The notes: generated by a model from the letters alone, not told the origin. A stretch of 64,000 nucleotides of DNA from JBBIRG01 sp964410965 (GCA_964410965.1 CAYPIY010000005.1:124001-188000); one strand, 5' to 3'. Counted from the first letter of the stretch, positions 52,977-61,852 are shown. Made by a program: numbers and translations.

Positions 52977-53055
52977 TAATTAACGAAATAGAAGTCATTG
53001 AATGAAGCCAACAGAAAATATCCAGAACTCATAAGTCATATCATCTGAGGAAGCC

Positions 53056-53829
53056 ATGCTAGAAATTGTCAATCTCCATGCCTCTGTCAACGGCAATCCT
53101 ATTCTGAAGGGAATTAATCTGACCCTCAAAACGGGCGAAGTTCACGCCATCATGGGCCCGAACGGTTCCGGCAAAAGCACGCTCGCCAACATTCTCGCCG
53201 GGAAAGAAGGATACACCGTCACCAAAGGCGAAGTCCGGTATTACGGGAAAAATCTGCTTGAATTAAGCCCGGAAGAACGAGCCTGCGAAGGTGTTTTCCT
53301 CGCGTTCCAGTACCCGGTTGAAATCCCCGGCGTCAACAATACTTATTTCCTGAAAACCGCGCTGAACGCGATCCGCAAATACCGAGGCGAAGAGGAACTC
53401 GACGCGATGGATTTCCTCAACCTTGTCCGCGAGAAGATCAAACTCGTAGAAATCGATGAAGACCTGCTGAAACGACCCGTCAATGAAGGATTTTCCGGAG
53501 GCGAAAAAAAACGCAACGAGATCTTCCAGATGGCCGTTCTGGATCCCCGCCTCGCCATACTCGACGAAACCGATTCCGGGCTCGATATCGACGCGCTGAA
53601 AATCGTCGCCAACGGCGTAAACGTACTCCAGTCCGAGCATAATTCGGTGATCGTCGTCACGCATTACCAGCGCCTGCTGAATTATATTGTTCCCGATTTC
53701 GTTCATGTGCTCTGGGACGGCCGGATTGTCAAATCCGGCGGCAAGGAACTCGCGCTTCAGCTGGAGGAACAGGGATACGACCGGATCAAGGAAGAAGCCG
53801 GCAGGAAACCAACGGGAGCGGAAGCATGA
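53056..53829 (+). CDS. sufC: Fe-S cluster assembly ATPase SufC
   Basis: 257-residue ABC-type ATPase that binds SufB and SufD and drives cluster assembly. Walker A is GPNGSGKSTLAN, the signature is NEGFSGGEKKRNEI, Walker B is LAILDETDSGLDIDAL, and the switch histidine is in VIVVTHYQRLL. These are SufC-specific variants rather than transporter ones. The stop overlaps the sufD start (ATGA). GAGGAAGCC precedes the ATG. Confidence 0.98.
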   Translation: MLEIVNLHASVNGNPILKGINLTLKTGEVHAIMGPNGSGKSTLANILAGKEGYTVTKGEVRYYGKNLLELSPEERACEGVFLAFQYPVEIPGVNNTYFLKTALNAIRKYRGEEELDAMDFLNLVREKIKLVEIDEDLLKRPVNEGFSGGEKKRNEIFQMAVLDPRLAILDETDSGLDIDALKIVANGVNVLQSEHNSVIVVTHYQRLLNYIVPDFVHVLWDGRIVKSGGKELALQLEEQGYDRIKEEAGRKPTGAEA

Positions 53830-55142
53830 ACCCATCCAAGAAAAACTGGTATCTGACCCAATTTGATCTTTTTGACAAAAACAGCAACGGCAAAAAAAAC
53901 GCGACCGCAGCCGCAATACGAGACCAGGCAAGGAACATCTTTTCGGCCGCTGATTTTCCAACACCGGACGATGAATCATGGAAATACACCAATCTTTTGC
54001 CCATGCTGCAATATAATTTTTCGCCGGCGTTTATACCCGATCCTTCACAGGAACGCACTGAATTAGTCCGGGCTTTATTTATGAGTAATTCCAGCCGGAT
54101 GGTTTTTATCAACGGATGGATGAATGAAGATTTATCTTCCCTAAAAAACATCCCGAAAAAAGCGGTCGTTAAAAATATCAGCGACGCCGTCCGGTCGCAT
54201 CCTGATCTGACGGGTGAATTTCTCGGCAAACAGAGCCTCGCCGTCCAGAAACCTTTTCCCGCGTTAAACCTGTCCATGCTGAATGACGGCGCATTCATTT
54301 ATCTTCCCGACGGCTCAGAACTGTCCGATCCGCTTCATCTCATTTTTTACACTGTTCCTGGCGGACGAACCCTTATGAATCAGCCTTTTGTGCAGATCGT
54401 CGCGGGAAACAACACCAGCGCCGGAATCATTATTCATACCGTCGGATTGCCGGGCGATGCTTACCTGTCGAACGCCGTGACGGAAGTAATTGCCGGAAAA
54501 TCAGCGAAGATCGAAATCGCGAATATACAATATGAAAGTGCGCAGTCGTTTCATGTCCATTCCCTGTTCATGAAGCAATCGTCCGGCAGCCTGCTGAGCC
54601 ATCACGCGTTTTCGTTCGGATCTTCGCTGACACGAAATGACGTCATGGCCACGCTGGAAGGCGAAAACGGGGAATGCGTCCTGAACGGGCTTTTTACCAT
54701 CGAAGGACAGCAGCATTCGGATCATTCCACGGTCATCGACCACGCCAAACCGGACTGCCGCAGCCGGGAAATTTACAAAGGAATCCTGAACGGAAAATCA
54801 ACCGGCGCATTCAACGGTAAAATAATCGTTCGCCCGGACAGCCAGAGGACCGACGCGAAACAGTCGAACAATAACCTTCTGTTGTCAAAAGACGCCACGA
54901 TGAATACGCGCCCGCAGCTTGAAATATTCGCCGATGACGTCAAATGTACGCACGGCGCTACCATCGGAAGAATTGACGAGACCGCGCTTTTTTACATGCG
55001 CTCCCGCGGCATTGATCTGTTCCGCGCGCAGGCGATCCTTACCAAAGCCTTCGCCATGCAGCTTGTCGATGCGCTCCCCTGGCCGTCCATTCGCCAGGAA
55101 CTGGATAACCGGATCGCGTCGCATTTTAATTTCAGGAATTAA
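53826..55142 (+). CDS. sufD: Fe-S cluster assembly protein SufD
   Basis: 438 residues, paralogue of SufB and the second scaffold subunit. The N-terminus has DDESWKYTNLLPML. The beta-helix core has GENGECVLNGLFTIEGQQHSDHST and HAKPDCRSREIYKGILNGKSTGAFNGKI. The C-terminal signature runs QTDAKQ-like RTDAKQSNNNLLLSKDATMNT, ADDVKCTHGATIGRIDETALFYMRSRGI. The sequence is less conserved than SufB in its first 150 residues, as usual. It overlaps sufC by four bases. An 87-base inverted repeat begins at its stop codon. Confidence 0.96.
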   Translation: MNPSKKNWYLTQFDLFDKNSNGKKNATAAAIRDQARNIFSAADFPTPDDESWKYTNLLPMLQYNFSPAFIPDPSQERTELVRALFMSNSSRMVFINGWMNEDLSSLKNIPKKAVVKNISDAVRSHPDLTGEFLGKQSLAVQKPFPALNLSMLNDGAFIYLPDGSELSDPLHLIFYTVPGGRTLMNQPFVQIVAGNNTSAGIIIHTVGLPGDAYLSNAVTEVIAGKSAKIEIANIQYESAQSFHVHSLFMKQSSGSLLSHHAFSFGSSLTRNDVMATLEGENGECVLNGLFTIEGQQHSDHSTVIDHAKPDCRSREIYKGILNGKSTGAFNGKIIVRPDSQRTDAKQSNNNLLLSKDATMNTRPQLEIFADDVKCTHGATIGRIDETALFYMRSRGIDLFRAQAILTKAFAMQLVDALPWPSIRQELDNRIASHFNFRN

Positions 55143-55227
55143 ACCTTGAAGGTCTGACCGTTGATCATAAAAGTAAAATATTTGAAAAATTTTTCATATC
55201 TGTTAAAACGACAGACCTTCAAGGTTT
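55141..55227. repeat. 87-bp element with 16-bp perfect terminal inverted repeats
   Basis: AAACCTTGAAGGTCTG at 55141-55156 is perfectly complementary to CAGACCTTCAAGGTTT at 55212-55227; the 55-base core is AT-rich. It overlaps the last two bases of the sufD stop and ends 25 bases before the sufS start. The arms contain the partly self-complementary CCTTGAAGG. It looks like a small non-autonomous mobile (MITE/REP-like) element, or a large hairpin tuning expression within the operon. Confidence 0.8.
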
Positions 55228-55252
55228 ACAAATATAATTAAAGGACATTCCC

Positions 55253-56524
55253 ATGTCATTGGTCGTTGATATACCCCGCATTCTAACGGAAAAACCGAAA
55301 TCCGAACCTTTTGACGTAGACCGCATCCGGAATGACTTTCCCATTCTCGATACGCTGGTGCGCGGAAAACCGCTTGTATATCTTGACAATTCCGCGACAA
55401 GCCAGAAACCCGCGTCGGTGATTGATACGCTCAACCGGTATTACCGTTTTGAGAATTCCAACATTCACCGCGGCGTGCATTACCTGAGCATGCAGGCGAC
55501 GGAAGCCTATGAGGACGCGAGGATCAAAGTTCAGGAATTCATCAACGCCCCGTCGGATAAAGAAATTGTTTTCGTGCGCGGAACGACGGAAGGCATCAAC
55601 CTGGCCGCCCGTTCATTCGCGAGCCGGCACATCCGCGCCGGGGACGAAATTTTGATTTCAGCGATGGAACATCACTCGAACATCGTCCCCTGGCAGATAA
55701 TCGCCGAAGAACATAACGCCCTACTGAAAATCATACCGATGAATGAAAACGGTGAACTCCTTCTCGATGAATACGAATTGCTCCTGACCGGAAAAACGAA
55801 GATCGTCGCGATCGTTCATGTCTCGAACTCACTCGGCACGGTCAATCCCGTCAAAGAAATGATCCGCATGGCGCATGATAAGGACATTCCCGTGCTGATT
55901 GACGGTGCGCAGGCGGTGCCTCACATGGCAGTTGATGTCCAGGACATGGACTGCGATTTTTACGCGTTCTCCGGGCATAAAATGTATGCCCCCACAGGCG
56001 TCGGCGTTCTGTACGGAAAGAAAAAGTGGCTGGACGCGCTGCCTCCTTATCAGGGCGGCGGAGATATGATCAAATCGGTCACGTTTGAAAAAACAATCTA
56101 TAATGATCTCCCTCATAAATTCGAGGCTGGAACGCCGAACATCAGCGGCGGCATCGCGCTCGGCGCCGCCATTGATTACCTGAACCAAATCGGACTTGAT
56201 AAAATCAAAGCTTATGAACACGAACTGCTGACGTACGCGACCGAAGTTTTATCAGTCATTCCGGGACTGAAGATCATCGGTACGGCGAAAGAAAAAGCGG
56301 GCGCAATCTCGTTTGTGCTGGATAATGTTCATCCGCATGACGTCGGGAGCTTTCTTGATATGGAAGGCATCGCGATCCGCACCGGCCATCACTGCACGCA
56401 GCCGGTGATGCATTTTTTCGGTATCCCGGCGACGTCGCGCGCGTCCCTCGCGTTTTACAATAAAAAAGAGGAAATCGACGTGCTGGACTGCGTGATCAGG
56501 CGGGTCAGGGAGGTGTTCGAATGA
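55253..56524 (+). CDS. sufS: Cysteine desulfurase SufS (group II)
   Basis: 423 residues, PLP enzyme releasing sulfur from cysteine as a persulfide. Motifs are YLDNSATSQKPASVID, NIHRGVHYLSMQATEAYE, FVRGTTEGINLAARSF, ISAMEHHSNIVPWQ, DGAQAVPHMAVDVQDMDCDF and the PLP lysine in FSGHKMYAPTGVGVLYG. The active-site loop is RTGHHCTQPVMHFFG with the catalytic cysteine. About 16 extra residues precede the family start (VDRIRNDFPIL). AAAGGA lies upstream. The stop overlaps the sufU start (ATGA), consistent with a SufS-SufU pair. Confidence 0.97.
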   Translation: MSLVVDIPRILTEKPKSEPFDVDRIRNDFPILDTLVRGKPLVYLDNSATSQKPASVIDTLNRYYRFENSNIHRGVHYLSMQATEAYEDARIKVQEFINAPSDKEIVFVRGTTEGINLAARSFASRHIRAGDEILISAMEHHSNIVPWQIIAEEHNALLKIIPMNENGELLLDEYELLLTGKTKIVAIVHVSNSLGTVNPVKEMIRMAHDKDIPVLIDGAQAVPHMAVDVQDMDCDFYAFSGHKMYAPTGVGVLYGKKKWLDALPPYQGGGDMIKSVTFEKTIYNDLPHKFEAGTPNISGGIALGAAIDYLNQIGLDKIKAYEHELLTYATEVLSVIPGLKIIGTAKEKAGAISFVLDNVHPHDVGSFLDMEGIAIRTGHHCTQPVMHFFGIPATSRASLAFYNKKEEIDVLDCVIRRVREVFE

Positions 56525-56976
56525 GCTCCGATTTCAGGGAACTGTACCAGGAAACAATTCTCGATCACAATAAGAATCCGCGCAACTACCGCGCCATGCC
56601 TGACGCGACTCATCATCTCGAGGGGTTTAATCCTCTGTGCGGTGACCGTCTTCATCTGTATTTACGGGTTGAAAACGGTTTGATCAAAGACGCGTCCTTC
56701 GAGGGCCAGGGCTGCGCCATTTCAAAATCCTCCGCTTCGCTCATGACCGCATCGGTTAAAGGCAAGACCATTGAGGAAGCCGAAGCCTTGTTTAACCGAT
56801 TTCATAAATTGGTTACGTCAGATATCAACTCATCACCCGATACGAAAGCGCTCGGCAAACTGGCCGTTTTCGCCGGTGTGCGGGAATTCCCGGCGAGAAT
56901 CAAATGCGCAATCCTTCCCTGGCATACCTTTCATGCCGTATTAACAAATCAAAAGGACGCGGTATCCACCGAATAA
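56521..56976 (+). CDS. sufU: SufU-type sulfur carrier / scaffold
   Basis: 151 residues, SufU branch of the IscU family. LYQETILDHNKNPRNY is the family start. The three conserved cysteines are in NPLCGDRLHLYL, FEGQGCAISKSSASLM and RIKCAILPWHTF. SufU accepts sulfur from SufS through a zinc-bound cysteine in Gram-positives. It has the SufU-type insertion between the second and third cysteines. It overlaps sufS by four bases and is followed two bases later by sufT. In this organism it probably feeds SufBCD. Confidence 0.95.
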   Translation: MSSDFRELYQETILDHNKNPRNYRAMPDATHHLEGFNPLCGDRLHLYLRVENGLIKDASFEGQGCAISKSSASLMTASVKGKTIEEAEALFNRFHKLVTSDINSSPDTKALGKLAVFAGVREFPARIKCAILPWHTFHAVLTNQKDAVSTE

Positions 56977-56978
56977 CC

Positions 56979-57311
56979 ATGAGCACCAATAATTCATCTA
57001 AAACAATTTCCGATCTGGAAAAACAGGTGACGGCGGCGTTAGCCGAAATCTACGATCCGGAAATTCCCGTCAACATTCATGAACTTGGCCTGATCTACGA
57101 AGTCAGGATACAGGATGATCATTCGGTCTATATCCTGATGACGATGACGGCGCCAAATTGCCCGGTTGCCGAATCGCTTCCCGTTGAAGTAAAAGAGAAA
57201 ATCAGATCCGTCCCGGGCGTAAACGACGTACAGGTGGAAATCACCTGGGACCCGCCATGGTCGCCGGATCGCATGTCCGAAGCGGCGAAACTGCAATTAG
57301 GTATGTTTTAA
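56979..57311 (+). CDS. sufT: SufT / MIP18 (DUF59) family protein
   Basis: 110 residues. The DUF59 core is LAEIYDPEIPVNIHELGLIYEV, TMTAPNCPVAESLPVEV and VQVEITWDPPWSPDRMSEAAKLQLG. SufT proteins assist maturation of Fe-S proteins and are often encoded in suf operons. I take the ATG at 56979, two bases after the sufU stop. The open frame continues upstream inside sufU without similarity. The conserved cysteine is in APNCPVAE. Confidence 0.94.
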   Translation: MSTNNSSKTISDLEKQVTAALAEIYDPEIPVNIHELGLIYEVRIQDDHSVYILMTMTAPNCPVAESLPVEVKEKIRSVPGVNDVQVEITWDPPWSPDRMSEAAKLQLGMF

Positions 57312-57325
57312 GCAAAGGCAATGTT

Positions 57326-57799
57326 ATGAAATTCAGCACTCAGGAAGAATACGGTCTGCGATGCCTGATCCAGATCGCCCGTCATCACGATGAAGGCGGT
57401 CTGAGTATTCCGCAGGTCAGCGCCGCAGAGGGTCTTTCCGTGGCGCATGTCGCCAAACTGCTCAGAATTCTTAGAATGGGCGGCTTTATAGAAAGCACAC
57501 GCGGATACGACGGCGGTTACCGGCTGGCGCGGCCGGCGAATGACATTATGATCAGCGAGGTGCTTAAAACGCTCGGCGGAAAATTATTCGAAGACGATTT
57601 CTGCTCGCGTCATCCCGGAACCGAGGTCAAATTCTGTTCGCATACTCCGTCATGCGCGGTACGGAGCATCTGGCAAAGCATTCAGAGCGCCGTGGACAAT
57701 GTTCTGCACCGGCTCACGCTGAGCGACCTGCTTAAACCGGTCGTCCAGGCTCATAAAGAAGATACAGTAAAACCTTTGTCTGTCGCGTTTCCGGCCTGA
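57326..57799 (+). CDS. Rrf2/IscR-type Fe-S-sensing transcriptional regulator
   Basis: 157 residues. The winged helix-turn-helix (1-80) has KFSTQEEYGLRCLIQIA, LSIPQVSAAEGLSVAHVAKLLRIL and GYDGGYRLARP. Cys93, Cys104 and Cys110 (DFCSRHP, VKFCSHTPSCAVRSIW) match the three-cysteine cluster site of IscR/SufR-like regulators. It starts at the ATG at 57326 with AAAGG upstream, 14 bases after sufT. It probably senses Fe-S status and controls this operon; the DNA site was not identified. Confidence 0.93.
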   Translation: MKFSTQEEYGLRCLIQIARHHDEGGLSIPQVSAAEGLSVAHVAKLLRILRMGGFIESTRGYDGGYRLARPANDIMISEVLKTLGGKLFEDDFCSRHPGTEVKFCSHTPSCAVRSIWQSIQSAVDNVLHRLTLSDLLKPVVQAHKEDTVKPLSVAFPA

Positions 57800-57828
57800 T
57801 TACCATTGAATCAGAAGGACGGCCTTCA

Positions 57829-58404
57829 ATGAATTTTACCATTTTAAACGGTATGCATCCCGGCCAGCAGCCGATTGAGGCTATCCACTCTAGACTGGAA
57901 CAGGATCTTGAGCGGTCGGGTCATTCGTATGATTCTTTCCGGCTTCATCAAACCGACATACCCTGGTGCCGCGGAGATTTTTTCTGCTGGATCAAAACAC
58001 CCGGGGAATGCATGCTGAAAGGAATATCATCGGAGATCGGGAAGGCCATGATCCGCAATGATGTTACAGTTTTATTGACGCCAGTCACTTTCGGGGGTTA
58101 TTCCTCACAGCTGAAAAAAGCGTTGGATCACCAGATCGGACTGATTCTTCCTCATTTTATGAATGTCGGCGGCGAAACGCATCATAAGCCAAGGTATGAC
58201 CGGTACCCGCGCCTGACCGGCATCGGGTTTCTTAATGAACAGGATGAGGAAAAGGAAAGCATATTTACAGGGCTTATCGGCCGTAACGCGATTAATATGC
58301 ATGCGCCCGCCCATGCCTCGTGTTTTGTGTATTCCGGTGAATCTCCTGAGCGGATATCCGTAAAACTAGCCCTGCTGTTCGGCAGGACCGGAGTAAAACT
58401 TTGA
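57829..58404 (+). CDS. Flavodoxin-fold / NADPH-dependent FMN reductase with cysteine motif
   Basis: 191 residues, FMN-binding alpha/beta fold beginning NFTILNGMHPG. Three cysteines, Cys47, Cys53 and Cys61, lie in IPWCRGDFFCWIKTPGECM, as in the iron-sulfur-flavoprotein-like subgroup. VTFGGYSSQLKKALDH is the flavin-contact loop. A GGACGG stretch precedes the ATG. It follows the Rrf2 gene by 29 bases, and its stop overlaps the next gene (TTGA). It could be an electron donor for cluster assembly or repair; that is inferred from position only. Confidence 0.82.
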   Translation: MNFTILNGMHPGQQPIEAIHSRLEQDLERSGHSYDSFRLHQTDIPWCRGDFFCWIKTPGECMLKGISSEIGKAMIRNDVTVLLTPVTFGGYSSQLKKALDHQIGLILPHFMNVGGETHHKPRYDRYPRLTGIGFLNEQDEEKESIFTGLIGRNAINMHAPAHASCFVYSGESPERISVKLALLFGRTGVKL

Positions 58405-59090
58405 ACGCCAGACCCTCCGTGCTGCTCCTGATCGGCAGCGCGAAACAACCCCACAGCAATTCCGAGATGCTCGGTAACTATCTGATGGACCGGCTCCGGG
58501 AAAAGGGCTGTGAGACTGAAACGTTTCATCTTGCGAAGCTTTATCAAGGCTCTTCTGATGATCAGCACTTGTTAGACAAAATCAATTCTGCGGATATTAC
58601 TATCTTATCGGCTCCTTTATATGTCGATTCGTTGCCGGCGATGGTCACTGAGGTACTTGAAAAGACGGCCTCTTTCCGGCAGAATCGGCCCGGACTTAAT
58701 GCGGGATATTTCGCGGCCATCATCAACTGCGGATTTCCCGAGGCCAGTCACAATCACACGGCCATCGCGATTTGCAGGCAATTCGCTAAAGAAGCCCGTT
58801 TTACATGGCTCGGTGGTTTAAGCATGGGAGGCGGTGAGATCCTGCGCGCGCGGCCCCTGGCCGGCAACAACGGTATGCTCAGGTCCGTCATCAAGGCGCT
58901 CGATCACGCGGCCCACGCGATCGCCGAACGCGCGCCGATTCCCGATGAAGCGGTGAGACTGATGTCCAAACCGGTTATTCCCCGGTGGCTTTACACGACG
59001 GCAGGTAATCACGGCTGGAAAAAAAGAGCGAAAGAATTTAACGCCGGCAATAAACTGAACGATCAACCCTTTAAGAAAAAAACAAAATGA
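58401..59090 (+). CDS. Flavodoxin-fold NAD(P)H-dependent oxidoreductase
   Basis: 229 residues. It starts with TTG overlapping the previous stop. SVLLLIGSAKQPHSNSEMLGNYL is the phosphate-binding loop of FMN reductases, and ADITILSAPLYVDSLPAMVTEVLE is the second flavin contact. It lacks the cysteine motif of its upstream neighbour. The C-terminal 70 residues (KPVIPRWLYTTAGNHGWKKRA) form an extension seen in some flavodoxin-like proteins. Tight coupling with the preceding flavoprotein suggests the two act together. Substrate unknown. Confidence 0.8.
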   Translation: MNARPSVLLLIGSAKQPHSNSEMLGNYLMDRLREKGCETETFHLAKLYQGSSDDQHLLDKINSADITILSAPLYVDSLPAMVTEVLEKTASFRQNRPGLNAGYFAAIINCGFPEASHNHTAIAICRQFAKEARFTWLGGLSMGGGEILRARPLAGNNGMLRSVIKALDHAAHAIAERAPIPDEAVRLMSKPVIPRWLYTTAGNHGWKKRAKEFNAGNKLNDQPFKKKTK

Positions 59091-59533
59091 ACCGCATCAC
59101 AACGGCTTTGATACTATGGATCAGCATCATCTCCTGCACATCTCAGAAATATGTTCAGGACAATATTCCCGTCGATTATCTCGAATCAATTTACTCCGAA
59201 GCGGAAGAAGCGGTTTGGGTGAAAGTTCTTACGGTTCAGCAGATGCAGAAAATCGGGCAGAAAGCCGTCGGATATTCGGTAAACAAGGTCAACTGTCAGG
59301 TACGGGGCAATCTGAAAGGCTTGCTGATGGAAGATACGATCGTCGCTTATCATAATTTCATTGAAGGCGACCGGGTGTTTCCCGCGGGAGGCGAAAGAGT
59401 GGTTTTCCTGAAGAAATCAGATTCATGGGATGAAAAAGAACTTTGGATGGCGATGGAGAATGCCGATTTTAAATATTCCGTTGACTTATGGAAAGCACTC
59501 GAAAAAATCGCAAGGAAACGAAAATATCAGTGA
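59087..59533 (+). CDS. Small lipoprotein of unknown function
   Basis: 148 residues, family not recognised. The N-terminus is a lipoprotein signal with lipobox SIISC (Cys17). The mature part is soluble and mixed-charge, with AVGYSVNKVNCQVRGNLKG, VFPAGGERVVFLKK and a basic end. It resembles small OB- or beta-rich envelope lipoproteins, but no domain is certain. It overlaps the flavodoxin gene stop by four bases (ATGA), so it is the last gene of the long SUF transcript. No terminator is apparent before the convergent CsgG-like gene. Confidence 0.7.
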   Translation: MNRITTALILWISIISCTSQKYVQDNIPVDYLESIYSEAEEAVWVKVLTVQQMQKIGQKAVGYSVNKVNCQVRGNLKGLLMEDTIVAYHNFIEGDRVFPAGGERVVFLKKSDSWDEKELWMAMENADFKYSVDLWKALEKIARKRKYQ

Positions 59534-59595
59534 TCTGCAACTGCATGTCAAAAGTTCTTTCCTCCAATATGAATTAGTCCAAGGCTACGAGAAAA

Positions 59596-60480
59596 TCACT
59601 CCGCCGAAATTACTTTGATCTGGTTTTCCTTATCCAGTTCCTCGTGCAAGGCTTTTTTCCCTTCCTTAACTTCGCAGACGCTGAATATGCCGTCGACTTC
59701 GAGCCGCTTCACCACAAGCTTCCCGACTTCTTTCTGGCGTTTGTAGCTTTTTCCGTCGACGCTGATATCCTCTTCCTTGACGATCAGGAATTTATCTCCG
59801 ACTCTCACGCCCATTTCCTTGCCGCAGGAAATCAGCACCATTTCTTTTATCTTATCGCCTTTTTTCTTTCCGCTTTCATCATCGAGATATTTAACCACTT
59901 TACCCTCAATCGGAAAAGATTTCCTGATAAAGCTTTCGATTTTCTGATTCAGGTCTTCCAGGGCCATGTAAGCGATTCGGGAGGAAATTTCTTTTTTCGG
60001 TTCTGATTTTCCTTTCAAGTCCTGGGAATTTTTTATTTCCGCGCTTGAAACGTCGATGATACGGATGTTCATGCTGACCACGGCCTGGTATTGCTTGTCC
60101 TTTTTGGCCGTGGCGACATTCTGAATCTGGCCGTGGATGATAAACTGCGTTCCGAGAAGGTTCCCCAGATTGGTCATGGTTTTCTGATCCGTCCAGTCCC
60201 CGGCCTGGAAATTCTGTTCCTTCAGGATCTTGTCGATCACGGCGCGTTCGATCACTGTAAAACGTTTCATCTGGACAAACATGTTCAGGACTTTCTGCGT
60301 GGCCGCCTCGGCAAATGCGTCGACGCCGGACTTGTCGAACACCTGCGTGTCGCTGACTTTCGCGGCGTCAAACGGCAGTACCGCGATACGGGGTTTATCC
60401 TGAGTCAGGCTGACCCGTTCCTGGGAGAACAACATTTGAGAATTAAAAAGTGTTAAGACAATAAATAATAAATAAATCAT
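59596..60480 (-). CDS. CsgG/curli-assembly-like exported protein
   Basis: 294 residues. A signal peptide (about 1-19) lacks a clear lipobox. Residues about 28-200 match the CsgG fold: PRIAVLPFDAAKV, ALEDLNQKIESF, FTVIERAVIDKILKEQNFQAG, NLGNLLGTQFIIHGQIQNV and VSMNIRIIDVSSAEI. The C-terminus (about 205-294) is a beta-barrel-like extension with VGDKFLIVKEEDI, as in FlgT-type proteins. CsgG relatives form outer-membrane pores or assembly factors, but no curli genes are nearby. AGGGAG precedes the ATG. Confidence 0.82.
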   Translation of the reverse strand: MIYLLFIVLTLFNSQMLFSQERVSLTQDKPRIAVLPFDAAKVSDTQVFDKSGVDAFAEAATQKVLNMFVQMKRFTVIERAVIDKILKEQNFQAGDWTDQKTMTNLGNLLGTQFIIHGQIQNVATAKKDKQYQAVVSMNIRIIDVSSAEIKNSQDLKGKSEPKKEISSRIAYMALEDLNQKIESFIRKSFPIEGKVVKYLDDESGKKKGDKIKEMVLISCGKEMGVRVGDKFLIVKEEDISVDGKSYKRQKEVGKLVVKRLEVDGIFSVCEVKEGKKALHEELDKENQIKVISAE

Positions 60481-60549
60481 TATTTGACTCCCTGTTAATA
60501 TTTCATTAAGAAATCGGCATTTCTATAATTTAATCTTACCCCTTTTTTT

Positions 60550-61689
60550 TTAGATCCAATTTTGCATAAGCAGGAATTCCGCAATAATATCTGAATACAA
60601 ATCAACGCCTAAGTTATTAAAATGACAATCATCATAAAAATATTTTTCGGATCTGGGTATTCGATTAACAATATCGACAATATCGACCTGATAAGCGGAA
60701 GACAAACCTCTCACTAAATCATTATATCGGTTCAGGCTTTTTTCTAAAAAGCGTTCATTGTACCGGAAGCCCTCCTTTGAAGTGATCATCCAGTGATATT
60801 TCGCAATTTCATCAGAATCTTTACTGTTCCATGTCGAAATTTGTGTTACAAAGACCAATTTTACATTGCTGGATTGACAAATGCCGATGATTGATCGAAG
60901 GTTATTTTCATAATACTGTGTCGATATTTTTGGCTCCGTCAGCATTAAAGGCAAAGTACTGGCTTCAGATGCCAAATTTTTGTAATTTGTTTTATATCGT
61001 ATTCTTTCAAACTCGGTTTGATTCGGAAAATATGCGCCTTTTATTAATATCAGTCTTCTGAAGATTTGAGAATTGAATGCAAGTAAATCTTTTAATTGAT
61101 GGGGAGAATTCCCACTATTGGTTTTTGGCAGTTGAATATAATTATAATTTGAAAGGCTTCTCTTGAAATCATTTAACCCTGACAGTAAAATAATCACATT
61201 CGGTTCCAAATGAATGATCCGATGCGCTATCATCGCAAGATGATCAGTTGAAATATCACCCGACCGACCTGCATTAAATACCCGAACCTGAAATGGTTTT
61301 TTTGCCTGTGATTGCAATTTGATCTGCAATGATCGCTCGATCGATTTGCGGTCATCGATATATAAACATTCTGTTGTGCTGCCCCCGACCAAAAATATCC
61401 TGAATTCGTTTAAAGGCTTTGGATTTATTAGTGAATCACCGCGGAATCCAAAATTATTCGTACTGAATTGACTGATGCTGTCAAGGCCGGGTAATCCCTC
61501 ATTCTGAATAAAGGTAAATCTTTGATTCGGAAGAAAACTACGGGGAATGTAAGATGATTCGACGGTAATCCTGGATCTTGGATTGGATACTGGAGAAAAT
61601 ATCCACAATAAAATGTCTAAACCAATAATTAGAAACAAAAAAACAATGATATTGATAATAATCGTCTTGATGATGTTTTTATTGAGCAT
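60550..61689 (-). CDS. Membrane-anchored SGNH/GDSL hydrolase-like protein, AT-rich
   Basis: 379 residues. A single N-terminal membrane helix (IIINIIVFLFLIIGLDILLWIF) is followed by an SGNH domain: block I FLVGGSTTECLY with the nucleophilic serine, VFNAGRSGDISTDHL, block III LLSGLNDFKRS, and block V YFYDDCHFNNLGVDLYSD with the Asp/His pair. Such proteins deacylate or acylate extracellular polysaccharides or lipids. The gene is clearly richer in A and T, with many AAT, ATT and AAA codons, than its neighbours. It is flanked by AT-rich gaps, suggesting recent acquisition. Ribosome site weak. Confidence 0.82.
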   Translation of the reverse strand: MLNKNIIKTIIINIIVFLFLIIGLDILLWIFSPVSNPRSRITVESSYIPRSFLPNQRFTFIQNEGLPGLDSISQFSTNNFGFRGDSLINPKPLNEFRIFLVGGSTTECLYIDDRKSIERSLQIKLQSQAKKPFQVRVFNAGRSGDISTDHLAMIAHRIIHLEPNVIILLSGLNDFKRSLSNYNYIQLPKTNSGNSPHQLKDLLAFNSQIFRRLILIKGAYFPNQTEFERIRYKTNYKNLASEASTLPLMLTEPKISTQYYENNLRSIIGICQSSNVKLVFVTQISTWNSKDSDEIAKYHWMITSKEGFRYNERFLEKSLNRYNDLVRGLSSAYQVDIVDIVNRIPRSEKYFYDDCHFNNLGVDLYSDIIAEFLLMQNWI

Positions 61690-61852
61690 TACAAAATAAT
61701 TAGATTAGTATATCATAAAATAAATCTTCACATAGTTTCATTATAAAATATATTATATAAAATCGCAATATCTTTTAAAAACAGCTTTATTATAAAAAAA
61801 AATTGATTACCTTTATTCATAGGTAAAACTCAAACAAAACACGAGGATCATT

